From Mucilaginibacter xinganensis (GTDB taxonomy: Bacteria > Bacteroidota > Bacteroidia > Sphingobacteriales > Sphingobacteriaceae): 64,000 nucleotides of DNA. The notes under the pieces were generated by a model that was given only the letters and a program-made list of their open reading frames with translations, had not been told where the DNA came from and did no database searches. Both the position numbers and the translations under genes were made by a program. The first letter of the stretch is position 1. The number at the start of each line of letters is the position of its first letter. The stretch spans positions 3,534,001 to 3,598,000 of the forward strand of contig NZ_CP022743.1 of assembly GCF_002257585.1 (NCBI RefSeq), in the 5' to 3' direction. Positions 9,505-18,285 of the stretch are shown piece by piece.

Positions 9505-10674
9505 TTAAACAATGTAATCAGTCCATTTCTCGTTACTGTTATTTGAAGCTACAACATTCTCAATAAATGCCATACCTCTTATGCCATCTTCAATTCCCGG
9601 AAAATCAAGCCATTCTGCCTTTGGCTGTTCGCCATTTAATTTAGCTTGTAATGACAGGGCAAAGTTTCTGTAAAGGTTACCGAATGCTTCCAAATAGCCT
9701 TCCGGATGGCCGCCTGGTGTACGGGTGTTGTGCACCGCATAGGTTGATTCCCTGTCGCCGTAATTTCCGCCTGCTCGTATGGTTTGCGCAGGTTTATCTA
9801 TCCATTTTAAGGTAAGCGTGTTTGGTTCCTGCTGGGCCCATTCAAGGCTTCCGTTTTCGCCATAAACACGAATTTTAAGCGCATTTTCTTCGCCTGCAGC
9901 AACCTGCGATGCGGTAAGTACCCCTGTAGCCTTATCTTCAAAACGCAATAAAATAGCGCCATCGTCGTCCAGCATCCGGCCTTCAACAACTACATTTAAT
10001 GAAGCGTTCAACTGGGTTATTTTTAAACCGGAGATATACTCCGCCAGGTGTGCGGCATGTGTGCCAATATCGCCCATACAACCGCTTTTACCTGATTTTG
10101 AGGGGTCCGTACGCCATGCAGCCTGTGCATTTCCTTCCCGCTCAGAAAGTTTGCTGAGCCAGCCCTGGATGTATTCCACATAAATTTTTCTCACTTTGCC
10201 CAGCGAACCGCCTTTTACAATCTGTTTTGCTTCCTTCACCATCGGGTAGCCCGAGTAGGTGTGTGTAAGTAATAACATAAGGCCGGTTTCTTCCAGTTTC
10301 TCTCTCAACTGTTTTGCCTCATCAAGGGTAAAGGTGATAGGCTTCTCAATAACCACGTTAAAACCGTGATCGAGCGCCATCATAGCCGGGGCAAAGTGGG
10401 CAAAATTTGGGGTAACTATGGTTACAAAATCCATTCTTTTATCCGCAGGCAATTTGCTTTCTGCCGTAATCATCTCCTCGTAACTGGTATAAGTCCGGTC
10501 CTCGGGTAAAAAAAGAATGCGACCGCTTTCTATAGCAGTTTCCTTGTGTATGCTTAAAGCACCACATACCAATTCAATTAAGCCATCCATGTTAGCGGCA
10601 ATCCGGTGAATAGCGCCTATAAATGCGTCTTTACCCCCGCCTATCATTCCCATGCGGAGTTTCCTGTGAGCCAT
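9505..10674 (-). CDS. Gfo/Idh/MocA oxidoreductase (cytoplasmic)
   Basis: Protein of 389 residues with no export signal. It has an N-terminal Rossmann dinucleotide-binding segment (MGMIGGGKDAF, residues 8-18) and the family motif EKPITF (110-115), whose Lys is catalytic. The C-terminal alpha/beta domain has a GDIGTHAAHLAEY-type segment with the catalytic His. Family members oxidise or reduce sugars with NAD(P), including 3-keto-sugars. With the neighbouring cytoplasmic SPI barrel it is the best candidate for the cytosolic reduction step of a 3-keto-glucose pathway. The leader before it (10675-10814) contains inverted low-complexity repeats. Confidence 0.88.
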   Translation of the reverse strand: MAHRKLRMGMIGGGKDAFIGAIHRIAANMDGLIELVCGALSIHKETAIESGRILFLPEDRTYTSYEEMITAESKLPADKRMDFVTIVTPNFAHFAPAMMALDHGFNVVIEKPITFTLDEAKQLREKLEETGLMLLLTHTYSGYPMVKEAKQIVKGGSLGKVRKIYVEYIQGWLSKLSEREGNAQAAWRTDPSKSGKSGCMGDIGTHAAHLAEYISGLKITQLNASLNVVVEGRMLDDDGAILLRFEDKATGVLTASQVAAGEENALKIRVYGENGSLEWAQQEPNTLTLKWIDKPAQTIRAGGNYGDRESTYAVHNTRTPGGHPEGYLEAFGNLYRNFALSLQAKLNGEQPKAEWLDFPGIEDGIRGMAFIENVVASNNSNEKWTDYIV

Positions 10675-10697
10675 GTGTTGTTTTTTGAGTTTATAAA

Positions 10698-10800
10698 GTT
10701 GATTGAGTTAGATTAAGTTGATTGGGTTAGAATAGGCCGATTAGGCCGGATGAGCTGTATGCTATAAAAAACTTAATCAACTCATTCAACCTAATCAACC
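10698..10800. repeat. inverted low-complexity GTTGATT repeat in operon gap
   Basis: The left part (10698-10730) is built from GTTGATTGAGTTA-like units. The right part (10771-10800) is their reverse complement (CTTAATCAACTCATTCAACC). The middle holds two GGCCGATTAGGCCGG-type words. It lies between two same-strand genes and could form a long imperfect hairpin in the mRNA. The same style occurs in the next gap upstream. Confidence 0.6.
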
Positions 10801-10814
10801 ATTCAACTACCTTA

Positions 10815-11435
10815 TCAGGTTGCCCAGGCTTTATCGCCTTTTTTGTAAGGTAAGTTACCGTCATAATGTCCCGGCACGGCAATGTAGCGCAGGGCTTTGG
10901 TAGCACCAATTTCAGAGGTAAAGTAGCCCAGCAATGTAAGCTGTTTCATCATCCTGAAATAATGGTTTGGCACTTCCGGAGCTTTGTAGTCCTTATCGCC
11001 TTTATGGCTGGCTTTATCAGCATCCGCATCTTTATCTTTTTTGGCGGTGTATTCTTTTTGCTCTTTATCCAGGTCAACAAGCAACTCTGTGCGCTGTTGT
11101 GGGGTAAGGGCCATGAACTTGTTACTGAATTTCTTCTGGCTTGCGTCGTTCAGTTTTGAAATACCTTCCAGAAAAACTTTCTGATCATCGGGGGTATAGC
11201 AATCCTGCACCATTACAGCCATAAAATGGCCAACATTGGCAGCTTTTGCACCCGGTGAGGTTGTAGTAGGTAAAATGGTATCTGCTACTTCGTTTAAAAA
11301 AGCAACATTATCAGCAACAAACAGGTCCTCAACTTTTCCGGCACCTGACTTACAGCCCGAAATAAAGAATTCGGCACCTATCACAGCACCGCCCATTAGC
11401 AGGGCAACTCTTCCTATGGCGTCTCTTCTATTCAT
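10815..11435 (-). CDS. gluconate 2-dehydrogenase subunit 3 family TAT lipoprotein
   Basis: Protein of 206 residues. It begins MNRRDAIGRVALLMGG, a twin-arginine signal, and ends the signal with ISGC, a good lipobox, so it is probably a TAT-exported lipoprotein. The body matches the Gluconate_2-dh3 small-subunit family (FLNEVADTILPTT, MVQDCYTPDDQ, YFTSEIGATKALRY). Such small subunits carry their flavoprotein partner through the TAT pore and keep it at the membrane. Its GMC partner is probably 13003-14682, from which it is separated by a TAT-exported Gfo/Idh gene. A Lys/Asp-rich insert (about residues 128-155) is unlike the second copy. Confidence 0.87.
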   Translation of the reverse strand: MNRRDAIGRVALLMGGAVIGAEFFISGCKSGAGKVEDLFVADNVAFLNEVADTILPTTTSPGAKAANVGHFMAVMVQDCYTPDDQKVFLEGISKLNDASQKKFSNKFMALTPQQRTELLVDLDKEQKEYTAKKDKDADADKASHKGDKDYKAPEVPNHYFRMMKQLTLLGYFTSEIGATKALRYIAVPGHYDGNLPYKKGDKAWAT

Positions 11436-11452
11436 TTTAATTAGATTTTTTT

Positions 11453-11539
11453 AATTGGTGATTGAATGAATCAGTGAATTAGTGGCCGGCTGGACTGTTG
11501 ACTAAAATAAATCACCAATTCGCTCACTCACTAATTCAC
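11453..11539. repeat. interleaved inverted repeats in operon gap
   Basis: Two perfect 11-base arm pairs are interleaved in order a-b-a'-b'. Arm a is AATTGGTGATT (11453-11463) with its complement at 11510-11520. Arm b is GTGAATTAGTG (11474-11484) with its complement at 11529-11539. In RNA only one pair can form as a simple hairpin, or both as a pseudoknot. It lies between the TAT-exported Gfo/Idh gene and the subunit-3 gene. Confidence 0.7.
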
Positions 11540-11544
11540 ACTTA

Positions 11545-12972
11545 TTAAATGCTCCAGCCTTCGCGGTACTGGCGTTTAACGTACTGGTTAACTGCGTCAA
11601 AGTTTGTAATCTTCATGGCATCGTTATCCCATACCAATTTTATCCTTCCGCCTTTTAGCTCATGCCCGCGAACCGCAAGATTTGCCATTAATAAAGCTTC
11701 AGTAAGCGGACCGGCCTTATCAAACGATGAACTGAGCTCAGTTTTACCATATCCGGCTATACAACCTTCAACCCATTGCGCGTAGTGTCCATCAGCCCCC
11801 CCCGGCACACGTGCCCATTTTTGCGGCGCTTTTGCTGTTTTTGTTAATGCCGTTGGCAATAAAGTGGCAGCGTCAGAATAAGTACTTGCGTACATTTTTC
11901 CTTTTGTACCTATAAACAGGGTACCGTTGCCTTGCTCGCCGCCAAAATCTTCATTAGGGCCAAGCTCTATCGGCCTTTCAGGCTGAATACCACCATCCAT
12001 CCAGTGCAATGTAACATCACCCTGGGTTTTTTCGGTTTTAGGGAAAGTTAAAGTAATGTGGCTTGACGGAGGGCAGCTCTCAGGGAAGTGTCCTTCTTTA
12101 AATTCGTCAACATAAACACTACCCACACTTGCCTGTACATCCTTAGCGTAACGGATACCCAATACCCTGAACGGAGCCTCAACAAGGTGGCAACCCATAT
12201 CGCCAAGTGCACCCGTTCCGTAATCCCACCAGCCGCGCCAGTTAAACGGAACCAATTTATCAACGTAATCTTTTTTAGGTGCAGTACCCAACCACAGATC
12301 CCAATCCAGTTCTTTTGGAATATTTTGCTGTGGCGGTGGCCATGCTATGCCTTGCGGCCAAACAGGGCGGTTTGTCCAGCAGTAAACGGTATGCACGTCA
12401 CCAATCAGGCCGGCATCATACCATTCAGACATTTGGCGGGTACCGTCATTTGATGAACCCTGGTTACCCATTTGGGTTACAACTTTATACTTCTTTGCCG
12501 CGTCAGTCAACATCCTGGCCTCCCAAATATCGTGCGTTAAAGGCTTTTGCACGTAAACGTGTTTACCCAATTGCATTGCGTGGTAAGCTATGATAGCGTG
12601 GTTATGATCGGGCGTTGAAACAGACACTGCGTCAAAATGCTTGGAATCCTTTTCAAACATCTCCCGCCAGTCTTTATAGTACTTTGCCTTAGGGAAGTCA
12701 GAACGGCTTTTAGCCGATCTTCTATCATCCACATCGCACAAAAATGCTATTTCAGCTTTGCCGCTTTTGTAAAAGTTAGCAATATCGCTTTGCCCTTTAC
12801 CTCCGGCACCTACGCCGGCAATCAGCAACCTGTCGCTTGGTGCGGTATAGCCTTTACCACCCAGCACAAAGCGGGGTACTATCATAAAGCTGGCGGCAGC
12901 TACTGTACTGGTTTTCAGAAACTCCCTCCGTGAAGGGTTTGATTTTGGTGTAGTTTCTTTTTCTTCAGCCAT
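11545..12972 (-). CDS. TAT-exported Gfo/Idh/MocA oxidoreductase
   Basis: Protein of 475 residues. A twin-arginine signal (SRREFLK, Arg 15 and 16) precedes a Rossmann domain (LIAGVGAGGKG, residues 51-61). The family Lys motif is VQKPLTH at about 142-148, with GDMGCHLVEAPF supplying the catalytic His region. Exported members with this long form are common in Bacteroidota and carry tightly bound NAD into the periplasm (family knowledge; some are glycosidases or self-recycling oxidoreductases). It sits between GMC and subunit-3 genes, so it probably acts on the same sugar in the periplasm. It could be an NAD-dependent glycosidase instead of a net reductase. Confidence 0.87.
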   Translation of the reverse strand: MAEEKETTPKSNPSRREFLKTSTVAAASFMIVPRFVLGGKGYTAPSDRLLIAGVGAGGKGQSDIANFYKSGKAEIAFLCDVDDRRSAKSRSDFPKAKYYKDWREMFEKDSKHFDAVSVSTPDHNHAIIAYHAMQLGKHVYVQKPLTHDIWEARMLTDAAKKYKVVTQMGNQGSSNDGTRQMSEWYDAGLIGDVHTVYCWTNRPVWPQGIAWPPPQQNIPKELDWDLWLGTAPKKDYVDKLVPFNWRGWWDYGTGALGDMGCHLVEAPFRVLGIRYAKDVQASVGSVYVDEFKEGHFPESCPPSSHITLTFPKTEKTQGDVTLHWMDGGIQPERPIELGPNEDFGGEQGNGTLFIGTKGKMYASTYSDAATLLPTALTKTAKAPQKWARVPGGADGHYAQWVEGCIAGYGKTELSSSFDKAGPLTEALLMANLAVRGHELKGGRIKLVWDNDAMKITNFDAVNQYVKRQYREGWSI

Positions 12973-13002
12973 AGTTTTCAGTTTAGTATGTTTTTAATAG
13001 GT

Positions 13003-14682
13003 TTAGATGTTGTTCTTTTTTAACTGTTCAACAGCATAGTTAGCAGCGCGGGCTGTCATAGCCATATACGTTAGAGAAGGGTTTTGGCAGGCTGTTGAAG
13101 CCATTGCCGCGCCATCCGTAACAAATACGTTCTTTGCATCCCAAACCTGGTTCCACTCATTTAATACTGAAGTTTTTGGATCACGACCCATGCGGGCGGT
13201 ACCCATTTCATGGATCCCACGGCCCAATACGCCTTCGCTGGTGTAGGTGTGAACATTTTTTACACCTGCTGCTTCCAGCATTTCTTTGGCATCGTTCTCC
13301 ATGTCGATACGCATCTTTCGCTCGTTATCTTTAACTTCAACATCAAACGACAGTACGTTCAGTCCCCATTTATCCTTTTTGGTTTTATCAAGGGTAATTT
13401 TGTTTTCGTGGTATGGTAATGTTTCACCAAAGCCGCCTATACCCATACCCCATGTACCCGGTTCAGTCAATGCATCTTTAAATGCACCACCAATATTCAT
13501 TTCGGCAATGTCACGAGCCCAGTTTTCGCGACCAGCACTACCCTGGTAGCCAAAGCCGCGGATGTAATCGCGTTTTTCACCATTAAGATTCCTATAGCGT
13601 GGTATATAGATCCCGTTAGCCCTGCGGCCAAAGTAATATTTATCTTCATAACCCTCAACAGTTCCGGAAGCCCCAACGCCTAAGTGGTGATCCATTACGT
13701 TGTGACCCAACTCGCCGCTGCTGCTTCCTAAACCATCCTGCCATATATCAGTGGCTGAATTCATTAAGATCCATGCACTGTTTAAAGCTGATGCGTTAAC
13801 GAATACAATTTTAGCAAAGTACTCGTAAGTTTGGTTTGTTTCTGCATCCAACACCTCAACCCCTTTTGCTTTTTTAGTATCCTTGTCATAAAGGATCTTG
13901 GTAACTATTGACCACGGACGTACCGTTAAGTTTTTAGTGGCCATTGCAGCAGGTAATGTAGATGACTGTGTGCTGAAATACGCCCCAAACGGACATCCCA
14001 ACCAACACTTGTTGCGGTACTGGCAATTGGTACGAGCCTGAAGCGGCTGCGTAATATTAGCCGTACGGCCAATAACCATGGCACGCTGATTTTTATAATG
14101 TTCCATCAAACGTTTAGAAACATCTTTTTCAACAATATTCATATCCATAGGCGGCATAAAGTCGCCGTCGGGAAGAATAGCAAGGTGATCCTTATTACCT
14201 GAGATGCCTGCAAATTTCTCTACGTAGCTGTACCATGGAGCCAGATCATTATAACGGATAGGCCAATCAACACCTATACCATCTTTTAAATTAGCTTCAA
14301 AGTCAATGTCGGCCCAGCGGTATGATTGCCTTCCCCACATTAACGAACGGCCGCCTACGTGATACCCTCTGAACCAGTCAAAGCGTTTAACTTCGGTGTA
14401 AGGGCTGTCTTTATCACTTGCCCAATAGTCGAGGTTAGTCTCATTTAACGGATAATCGCGCTTAAGAACGGGATAGTCCTTAATCATTTCCTGTGTGCGG
14501 CCTCCCCTGTGCGGGAACTCCCAGGGATCTTTGTTGGCGTTCACGTAATCTTTAATGTGCTCAATGTTCCGGCCCCGCTCTAACATGATGGTTTTTAAAC
14601 CTTTTTCGGTCAGCTCTTTAGCAGCCCATCCGCCCGAGATCCCTGAACCAATGACAATGGCGTCATAAGTATTTGCAGACAT
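13003..14682 (-). CDS. GMC flavoprotein, sugar dehydrogenase large subunit (copy 1)
   Basis: Protein of 559 residues starting directly with the FAD Rossmann motif VIGSGISGGWAAKEL and lacking any signal peptide. Three cysteines in a CX5CX3C pattern (C220, C226, C230; NCQYRNKCWLGC) match the iron-sulfur site of bacterial FAD glucose/glucoside dehydrogenases. The C-terminus has the GMC motif HEMGTARMG and a QNPSLTYMA segment with the catalytic His/Asn. Family enzymes oxidise sugar hydroxyls and pass electrons to cytochrome c. Export is expected by piggyback on a TAT subunit-3 protein. It is 30 bases from the downstream Gfo/Idh gene. Confidence 0.9.
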   Translation of the reverse strand: MSANTYDAIVIGSGISGGWAAKELTEKGLKTIMLERGRNIEHIKDYVNANKDPWEFPHRGGRTQEMIKDYPVLKRDYPLNETNLDYWASDKDSPYTEVKRFDWFRGYHVGGRSLMWGRQSYRWADIDFEANLKDGIGVDWPIRYNDLAPWYSYVEKFAGISGNKDHLAILPDGDFMPPMDMNIVEKDVSKRLMEHYKNQRAMVIGRTANITQPLQARTNCQYRNKCWLGCPFGAYFSTQSSTLPAAMATKNLTVRPWSIVTKILYDKDTKKAKGVEVLDAETNQTYEYFAKIVFVNASALNSAWILMNSATDIWQDGLGSSSGELGHNVMDHHLGVGASGTVEGYEDKYYFGRRANGIYIPRYRNLNGEKRDYIRGFGYQGSAGRENWARDIAEMNIGGAFKDALTEPGTWGMGIGGFGETLPYHENKITLDKTKKDKWGLNVLSFDVEVKDNERKMRIDMENDAKEMLEAAGVKNVHTYTSEGVLGRGIHEMGTARMGRDPKTSVLNEWNQVWDAKNVFVTDGAAMASTACQNPSLTYMAMTARAANYAVEQLKKNNI

Positions 14683-14765
14683 ATATTAATAAATAAGAGG
14701 TTAATGAATTTTATAAATTGGTTAATTGTTAAATGTATGAACAAAAAATTACTGCACAAATATTC

Positions 14766-14786
14766 ATTGTGTTTTTTTAACACAAT
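14766..14786. promoter_or_regulatory. perfect inverted repeat between the two GMC genes
   Basis: ATTGTGTT (14766-14773) and its exact complement AACACAAT (14779-14786) flank five T residues. It lies 84 bases upstream of GMC copy 1 on the minus strand, in a 182-base gap. It could be an operator for a regulator of the second half of the locus, or a weak attenuator hairpin. No further copy was seen. Confidence 0.45.
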
Positions 14787-14864
14787 AATGTGTTTATTGC
14801 GTTTAAACGGCGATTTCCGGTAAATTTGTATAAATATTTCATCAATTGCAAGTTGCAAATCATC

Positions 14865-16577
14865 CTATATTTCTCCTTTTTTCATTTCGCTTACGGCATA
14901 GTCTGCAGCACGTGCTGTTATAGCCATGTACGTGAGCGACGGATTTTGGCATGAGGTTGACGTCATGCAAGCTCCGTCAGTAACGAAAACATTTTTACAG
15001 GCATGCACCTGGTTCCATTTATTAAGTATTGACGTCTTCGGATCGTTTCCCATACGGGCTCCCCCCATTTCATGGATATCCAATCCGGGGGCACGGTGAT
15101 CTGTTTGTGGCCGGATATTTTTAAAGCCGGCAGTTGTAAACATCTCTGTTAACTGCTCTATATAATCCTTCCGCATTTTTTCGTCGTTGTCGTCGTAATC
15201 AATTGACATGTTTAACAACGGCACACCCCAGTCATCTTTTAGTTTAGCGTCAAGGCTTACATGGTTACTTTCCTTCGGGATCGTTTCGCCCATCATGTGC
15301 GAACCCACATACCAGGGGCTCAGCTCACCTTTAACCAGACCTTCTTTTAAACCCGCACCAACGCCATCATATTTATGTTGCTGGTACCTGTAGGCGCTAA
15401 AACCACCGGCATAACCACGCAGAAAATCAGTTTCCTGTTTATAAACGTTCCTGAAACGGGGGATATAGCCACTTGTTGGCGAGCGTCCATCAACTGTCCA
15501 ATCTTTAAAGCCATCATATTCAGCACTGATGTTGGCAGAATAGTTGTGAAATGCAACATATTTGCCGAGCACACCACTATCATTACCGAAACCATTAGGA
15601 AAACGGCTGGATGTTGAATTTAGCAATACAAGGTTGGTATTTAAAGCCGCTGCATTTACAAATATTACCCGTGCATAATATTCAATCGTCTCTTTGGTGT
15701 TGGTATCAACAACACGAACTCCGGTAGCCTTTCCCTTTTTTTCATCATAAATAATAGACTGAACCACCGAAAAAGGACGCAGGGTCATGTTACCGGATTT
15801 TTGTGCCCAGGGAATAGTGGATGCATTGCTGCTGAAATAACCACCAAACGGGCAACCACGCTGGCAAAGGTCCCGATTTTGACACTGGGTACGCCCCTGG
15901 TCAATATGAATTTGGTTTGGTTTTGAAAGATGTGCGCAACGGGCACTAATAACATGCCTGTTTTTATAATTTTTCTTAACGTGATCACTAAAGTATTGCT
16001 CCACATCATTTAAAGGAAATCCGGGTAAAAATTCACCATCGGGAAGTTCGGGAATGCCATCCTTATTACCGGCTATGCCTGCAAATTTCTCGACATAGCT
16101 ATACCATGGGGCCAGATCTTTATACCTTATTGGCCAATCAACCGCGAAACCGTCTCTTGCCGGGCCTTCAAAATCAAAATCGCTCCAGCGCTGGGTTTGG
16201 CGGGCCCACAACAATGATTTACCCCCTACCTGGTATCCCCGGATCCAGTCGAAAGGTTTTTGCTGCACATAGGGATGCTCTTTGTCCTTAACAAAAAAGT
16301 GGGCTGAATCTTCACCAAAAGCATAACAGCGGCCTGCAATTGGATTGGCTTCCAAAACCGCCGAAGGCAGTTGTCCGTGATGTTCAAATTCCCATGGAAA
16401 TTTGTTGGTAGTCGGGTAATCTTTTATATGCTTTACATCCCGACCGCGTTCAAGCACCAGGGTTTTTAACCCATTACCGGTAAGCTCTTTAACAGCCCAG
16501 CCCCCACTGATGCCCGAGCCGATGACGATGGCATCAAACGTACGCTCCTTAACGCTGTCAACATTTAAATTAGCCAT
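14865..16577 (-). CDS. GMC flavoprotein, sugar dehydrogenase large subunit (copy 2)
   Basis: Protein of 570 residues, clearly paralogous to the GMC protein at 13003-14682. It has the FAD motif VIGSGISGGWAVKEL after about 15 residues, the same CX5CX3C cysteine trio (C232, C238, C242; CQNRDLCQRGC), HEMGGARMG and QNPSLTYMAITARAADY near the end. No signal peptide is present. Its small subunit gene ends two bases before it starts, so the two are translationally coupled and form a dehydrogenase complex. The expected function is periplasmic sugar 3-oxidation (or another ring hydroxyl) with electrons going to cytochrome c. Confidence 0.9.
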   Translation of the reverse strand: MANLNVDSVKERTFDAIVIGSGISGGWAVKELTGNGLKTLVLERGRDVKHIKDYPTTNKFPWEFEHHGQLPSAVLEANPIAGRCYAFGEDSAHFFVKDKEHPYVQQKPFDWIRGYQVGGKSLLWARQTQRWSDFDFEGPARDGFAVDWPIRYKDLAPWYSYVEKFAGIAGNKDGIPELPDGEFLPGFPLNDVEQYFSDHVKKNYKNRHVISARCAHLSKPNQIHIDQGRTQCQNRDLCQRGCPFGGYFSSNASTIPWAQKSGNMTLRPFSVVQSIIYDEKKGKATGVRVVDTNTKETIEYYARVIFVNAAALNTNLVLLNSTSSRFPNGFGNDSGVLGKYVAFHNYSANISAEYDGFKDWTVDGRSPTSGYIPRFRNVYKQETDFLRGYAGGFSAYRYQQHKYDGVGAGLKEGLVKGELSPWYVGSHMMGETIPKESNHVSLDAKLKDDWGVPLLNMSIDYDDNDEKMRKDYIEQLTEMFTTAGFKNIRPQTDHRAPGLDIHEMGGARMGNDPKTSILNKWNQVHACKNVFVTDGACMTSTSCQNPSLTYMAITARAADYAVSEMKKGEI

Positions 16578-16579
16578 AG

Positions 16580-17173
16580 TTAAGCCGACTTAAGATTAAG
16601 TTTTTTAACCGGGTAATGAACAATGTATCGTCCGGGAACCAGTTCGTAAACTATTTGTTTGGTCATAAAGTATTGGGAAGTGGTGTAGCCAAATATGGTT
16701 TGCTGCTTTACCCCCCAGTAAAAAGCAGTTATTGGGTCAGGGCCTGTATTTTTTTGTGGTTTGGATTTGCCGCCATGCGCCTTGGGTGCACCTGCAGCAT
16801 TTTTCTCAATGCCTGTAAGTATGGCTTCACGCTGTTTACTGTTCAAAGCACCAAATTCGCCGCCATGTTCTTTTTTTATCATGTCATTAAATGCAATCAG
16901 CCCGGTAACAAATGCTTCCTGCCCTTTTTTATCATAACAATCGTCAATCATTTTCAAAACAAATGCAGGCAGGTTCAGGTCTTTCGCGCCTGGCGTGTCT
17001 GTTTTTGGAATAATAGTTTCCGCAACATCTGCAATTAATTTTTGCTGGCCGGCATCAATATTAACGTGTTTTAGCTGGTAATAAACAGTACCATTAGTGT
17101 GTATGCACGACGGCAACAATACCGCCCCGCCAATTGCCAAAGCCAGATTTTTTATTACGGTACGCCGGTTCAT
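16580..17173 (-). CDS. gluconate 2-dehydrogenase subunit 3 family TAT lipoprotein (copy 2)
   Basis: Protein of 197 residues. The start MNRRTVIKNLALAIGG is a twin-arginine signal and LLPSC provides a likely lipidation Cys. Body motifs are LIADVAETIIPKT, MIDDCYDKKGQEAF and YTTSQYFMTKQI, as in Gluconate_2-dh3 small subunits. It is directly followed, after two bases, by GMC copy 2, the usual order for FAD sugar dehydrogenases with a TAT chaperone-like small subunit. Together they would form one membrane-anchored periplasmic complex. The upstream gap (17174-17351) is AT-rich and may hold a promoter. Confidence 0.88.
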   Translation of the reverse strand: MNRRTVIKNLALAIGGAVLLPSCIHTNGTVYYQLKHVNIDAGQQKLIADVAETIIPKTDTPGAKDLNLPAFVLKMIDDCYDKKGQEAFVTGLIAFNDMIKKEHGGEFGALNSKQREAILTGIEKNAAGAPKAHGGKSKPQKNTGPDPITAFYWGVKQQTIFGYTTSQYFMTKQIVYELVPGRYIVHYPVKKLNLKSA

Positions 17174-17351
17174 TTAGGGTTAAATTGGTTGAGCAAAAAA
17201 ATCATGTATAATTAACATTTATTAATTTAAAATGCAAATTAACAGTGGTAAAAATTACCCGGGGTATGTAATGGCTACCATTATAAAAAGCTTCCCGAAT
17301 ATCTCAATACACAGGAAGCCTCAAAAGATGCTGTAAGTTAAAATAATACTA

Positions 17352-18272
17352 TTAATAACCCCATTTTTTCATCATTTGTAAATCAATTATTACACAATCA
17401 ACCGGATCTTTGCCCTGATACGACTCCTGCTCAATAATAAATTGGGATGTTCCGCCTTTTTTACGGGCAGCTTTTACAAGATCCTTAATATTAATTACCC
17501 CCTGGCCAAGCACGGTACTTTCATATCCATGCCCCATTTCGCCTTTGGTGGTGGTTTTTATTTCGTCCTTTACGTGCATCAGTTCAAATCTGCCAGGATA
17601 TTTATTAATCATCGTCATTGCATCGCCACCGGGCAAACCGTACATATTACCGGTATCTAATTGCTGCGCTACCAATGAAGGATCTGTATTTGTAAGAATA
17701 AAATCATACAGGTTACCATCGCCAATTTTTGTACTGAATTCAAAATCGTGGTTATGATAGCCAAATTTCATTCCCTGTGCCTTGCACAACTCGCCGCATT
17801 TGTTAAACTGATCCATAAATTTTTTCAGCCCGTCCATGTCTGTGCGCAGGCTTTCGTCAAGCCAGGGGCTTATTACATATTTTTGACCTACAGTTGCAGC
17901 ATCATCAATAGTGTATTTCCACTTATCGGTAAAGTCATTTTTAGAACTGTCCCAATCCAGGGCAGTCATTACGGTGTGGCCGCTTGGCATTAGTAAAGAA
18001 AGACTGTCTAATACCTTTTTAAATTCTTTAGCTGAATAGCCGTAAAATTTGCGGTTGATATAATTAGCATGCTCAACATGCTTTATCCCTCCTTCGCTCA
18101 ATTTTTTAAGGGTACCCATAGGGTCTTTTTCCATGGCATCCCGTACGCTGTAAAGCTGTACGCCTAATCTAACCAGTTTTTTAGGTTCTGCTAATAAAGC
18201 ATTCGGTAATAAAGCTGCACCGGCAACAACCAATGCGCTGTTTTTTATAAACTCTCTGCGTGATGAATTCAT
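17352..18272 (-). CDS. TAT-exported sugar phosphate isomerase/epimerase-like TIM barrel
   Basis: Protein of 306 residues with a TAT signal (SSRREFIKNSALVVAGAALL). The barrel carries the SPI ligands GYHNHDFEF, QLDTGNMYG, MHVKDE and IIEQESYQG. It resembles the 291-residue exported barrel at 3275-4150, so the locus has at least two exported members of this type. It is the gene after the beta-propeller protein and 178 bases before the subunit-3/GMC pair. It probably converts a keto-sugar produced in the periplasm. Fold is confident, reaction inferred. Confidence 0.85.
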   Translation of the reverse strand: MNSSRREFIKNSALVVAGAALLPNALLAEPKKLVRLGVQLYSVRDAMEKDPMGTLKKLSEGGIKHVEHANYINRKFYGYSAKEFKKVLDSLSLLMPSGHTVMTALDWDSSKNDFTDKWKYTIDDAATVGQKYVISPWLDESLRTDMDGLKKFMDQFNKCGELCKAQGMKFGYHNHDFEFSTKIGDGNLYDFILTNTDPSLVAQQLDTGNMYGLPGGDAMTMINKYPGRFELMHVKDEIKTTTKGEMGHGYESTVLGQGVINIKDLVKAARKKGGTSQFIIEQESYQGKDPVDCVIIDLQMMKKWGY

Positions 18273-18285
18273 TGTTTTTTAGGTT

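Noticed and set aside
14610..14858. 82-residue minus-strand frame before GMC copy 1
   Set aside because: It spans the AT-rich gap and palindrome and runs into the GMC start in another frame; composition is typical of non-coding AT-rich DNA.
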